DNA of 55,745 nucleotides from Desulfurivibrio sp. (GTDB lineage Bacteria > Desulfobacterota > Desulfobulbia > Desulfobulbales > SURF-16), in assembly GCA_003605035.1 (NCBI GenBank), contig QZKJ01000101.1:1-55745 (forward strand). The letters are read 5' to 3'. Both the position numbers and the translations under genes were made by a program. Shown here piece after piece: positions 55,730 through 55,745 of the stretch (positions within the stretch are counted from its first letter, which is position 1; each line of letters starts with the position of its first letter). Below the pieces are notes generated by a model. It did not search any database. It was not told where the DNA came from and saw only the letters and a list, made by a program, of their open reading frames with translations.

Positions 55730-55745
55730 CTCTCGATCTCGCTAC

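Overview
The window is a bacterial chromosome segment made almost entirely of housekeeping genes with short spacers and no phage, IS or CRISPR. The gene set suggests a Gram-negative anaerobe of the Desulfobacterota, most likely near the Desulfobulbales: a DUF3373-type porin, a SulP anion transporter, a tRNA-Sec gene, a pilMNOP/secretin cluster, and a six-gene complex I/hydrogenase-related membrane complex. This placement is inferred from gene content and protein style; no taxonomic marker such as 16S rRNA or dsrAB is present.

Layout, left to right. 1-5.1 kb: a partial AI-2E family permease, ilvE, groES-groEL with two tandem terminators, and tRNA-Met. 5.1-11 kb: a SNF2 helicase with its SWIM zinc-finger partner, a 168-bp tandem duplication that copied the 3' end of the SWIM gene, a beta-hydroxyacid dehydrogenase, a small acidic-tailed protein and tRNA-Sec. 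11-19 kb: a SulP transporter with an unusual hydrophilic insert, glyQ without glyS, a coiled-coil porin with a long structured leader, pgeF and rsmB. 19-28 kb: an LCIB/theta-type carbonic-anhydrase-like protein next to a six-gene operon for a complex I-like/group-4-hydrogenase-like complex whose large subunit has lost the NiFe cysteine ligands (Ehr type). 28-32 kb: uvrA and secB. 32-39 kb: a type IV pilus assembly operon pilM-N-O-P, followed by a protein joining PilQ-like N-terminal domains to TPRs and then a separate secretin. 39-42 kb: lepB, pyrB-pyrC and an orphan mini flagellar-rod-like protein. 42-50 kb: dnaG-rpoD-dprA-topA, a macromolecular-synthesis cluster. 50-55.7 kb: an unknown protein, a class II aldolase/SDR fusion, acyP, ligA, a 4-oxalocrotonate-tautomerase-like protein and a large palindromic repeat at the right edge.

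The most interesting area is 18.9-27.8 kb. The Ehr-like complex keeps the ion-pumping membrane arm (two antiporter-like subunits, a NuoH-like subunit and a NuoK-like subunit) and an Fe-S small subunit fused to a ferredoxin domain, but it cannot hold a NiFe site. Its immediate same-strand neighbour has the predicted zinc ligands of the LCIB carbonic-anhydrase fold. Energy-coupled CO2 hydration by a complex I relative plus a carbonic-anhydrase-like protein is known in cyanobacterial NDH-1/Cup and in DAB systems, so a functional link here is a testable hypothesis. It is not something the sequence proves. Other notable points are the split pilus secretin, the SulP insert, a dispersed ~105-bp structured repeat found at two places, and several stop codons embedded in perfect hairpins.
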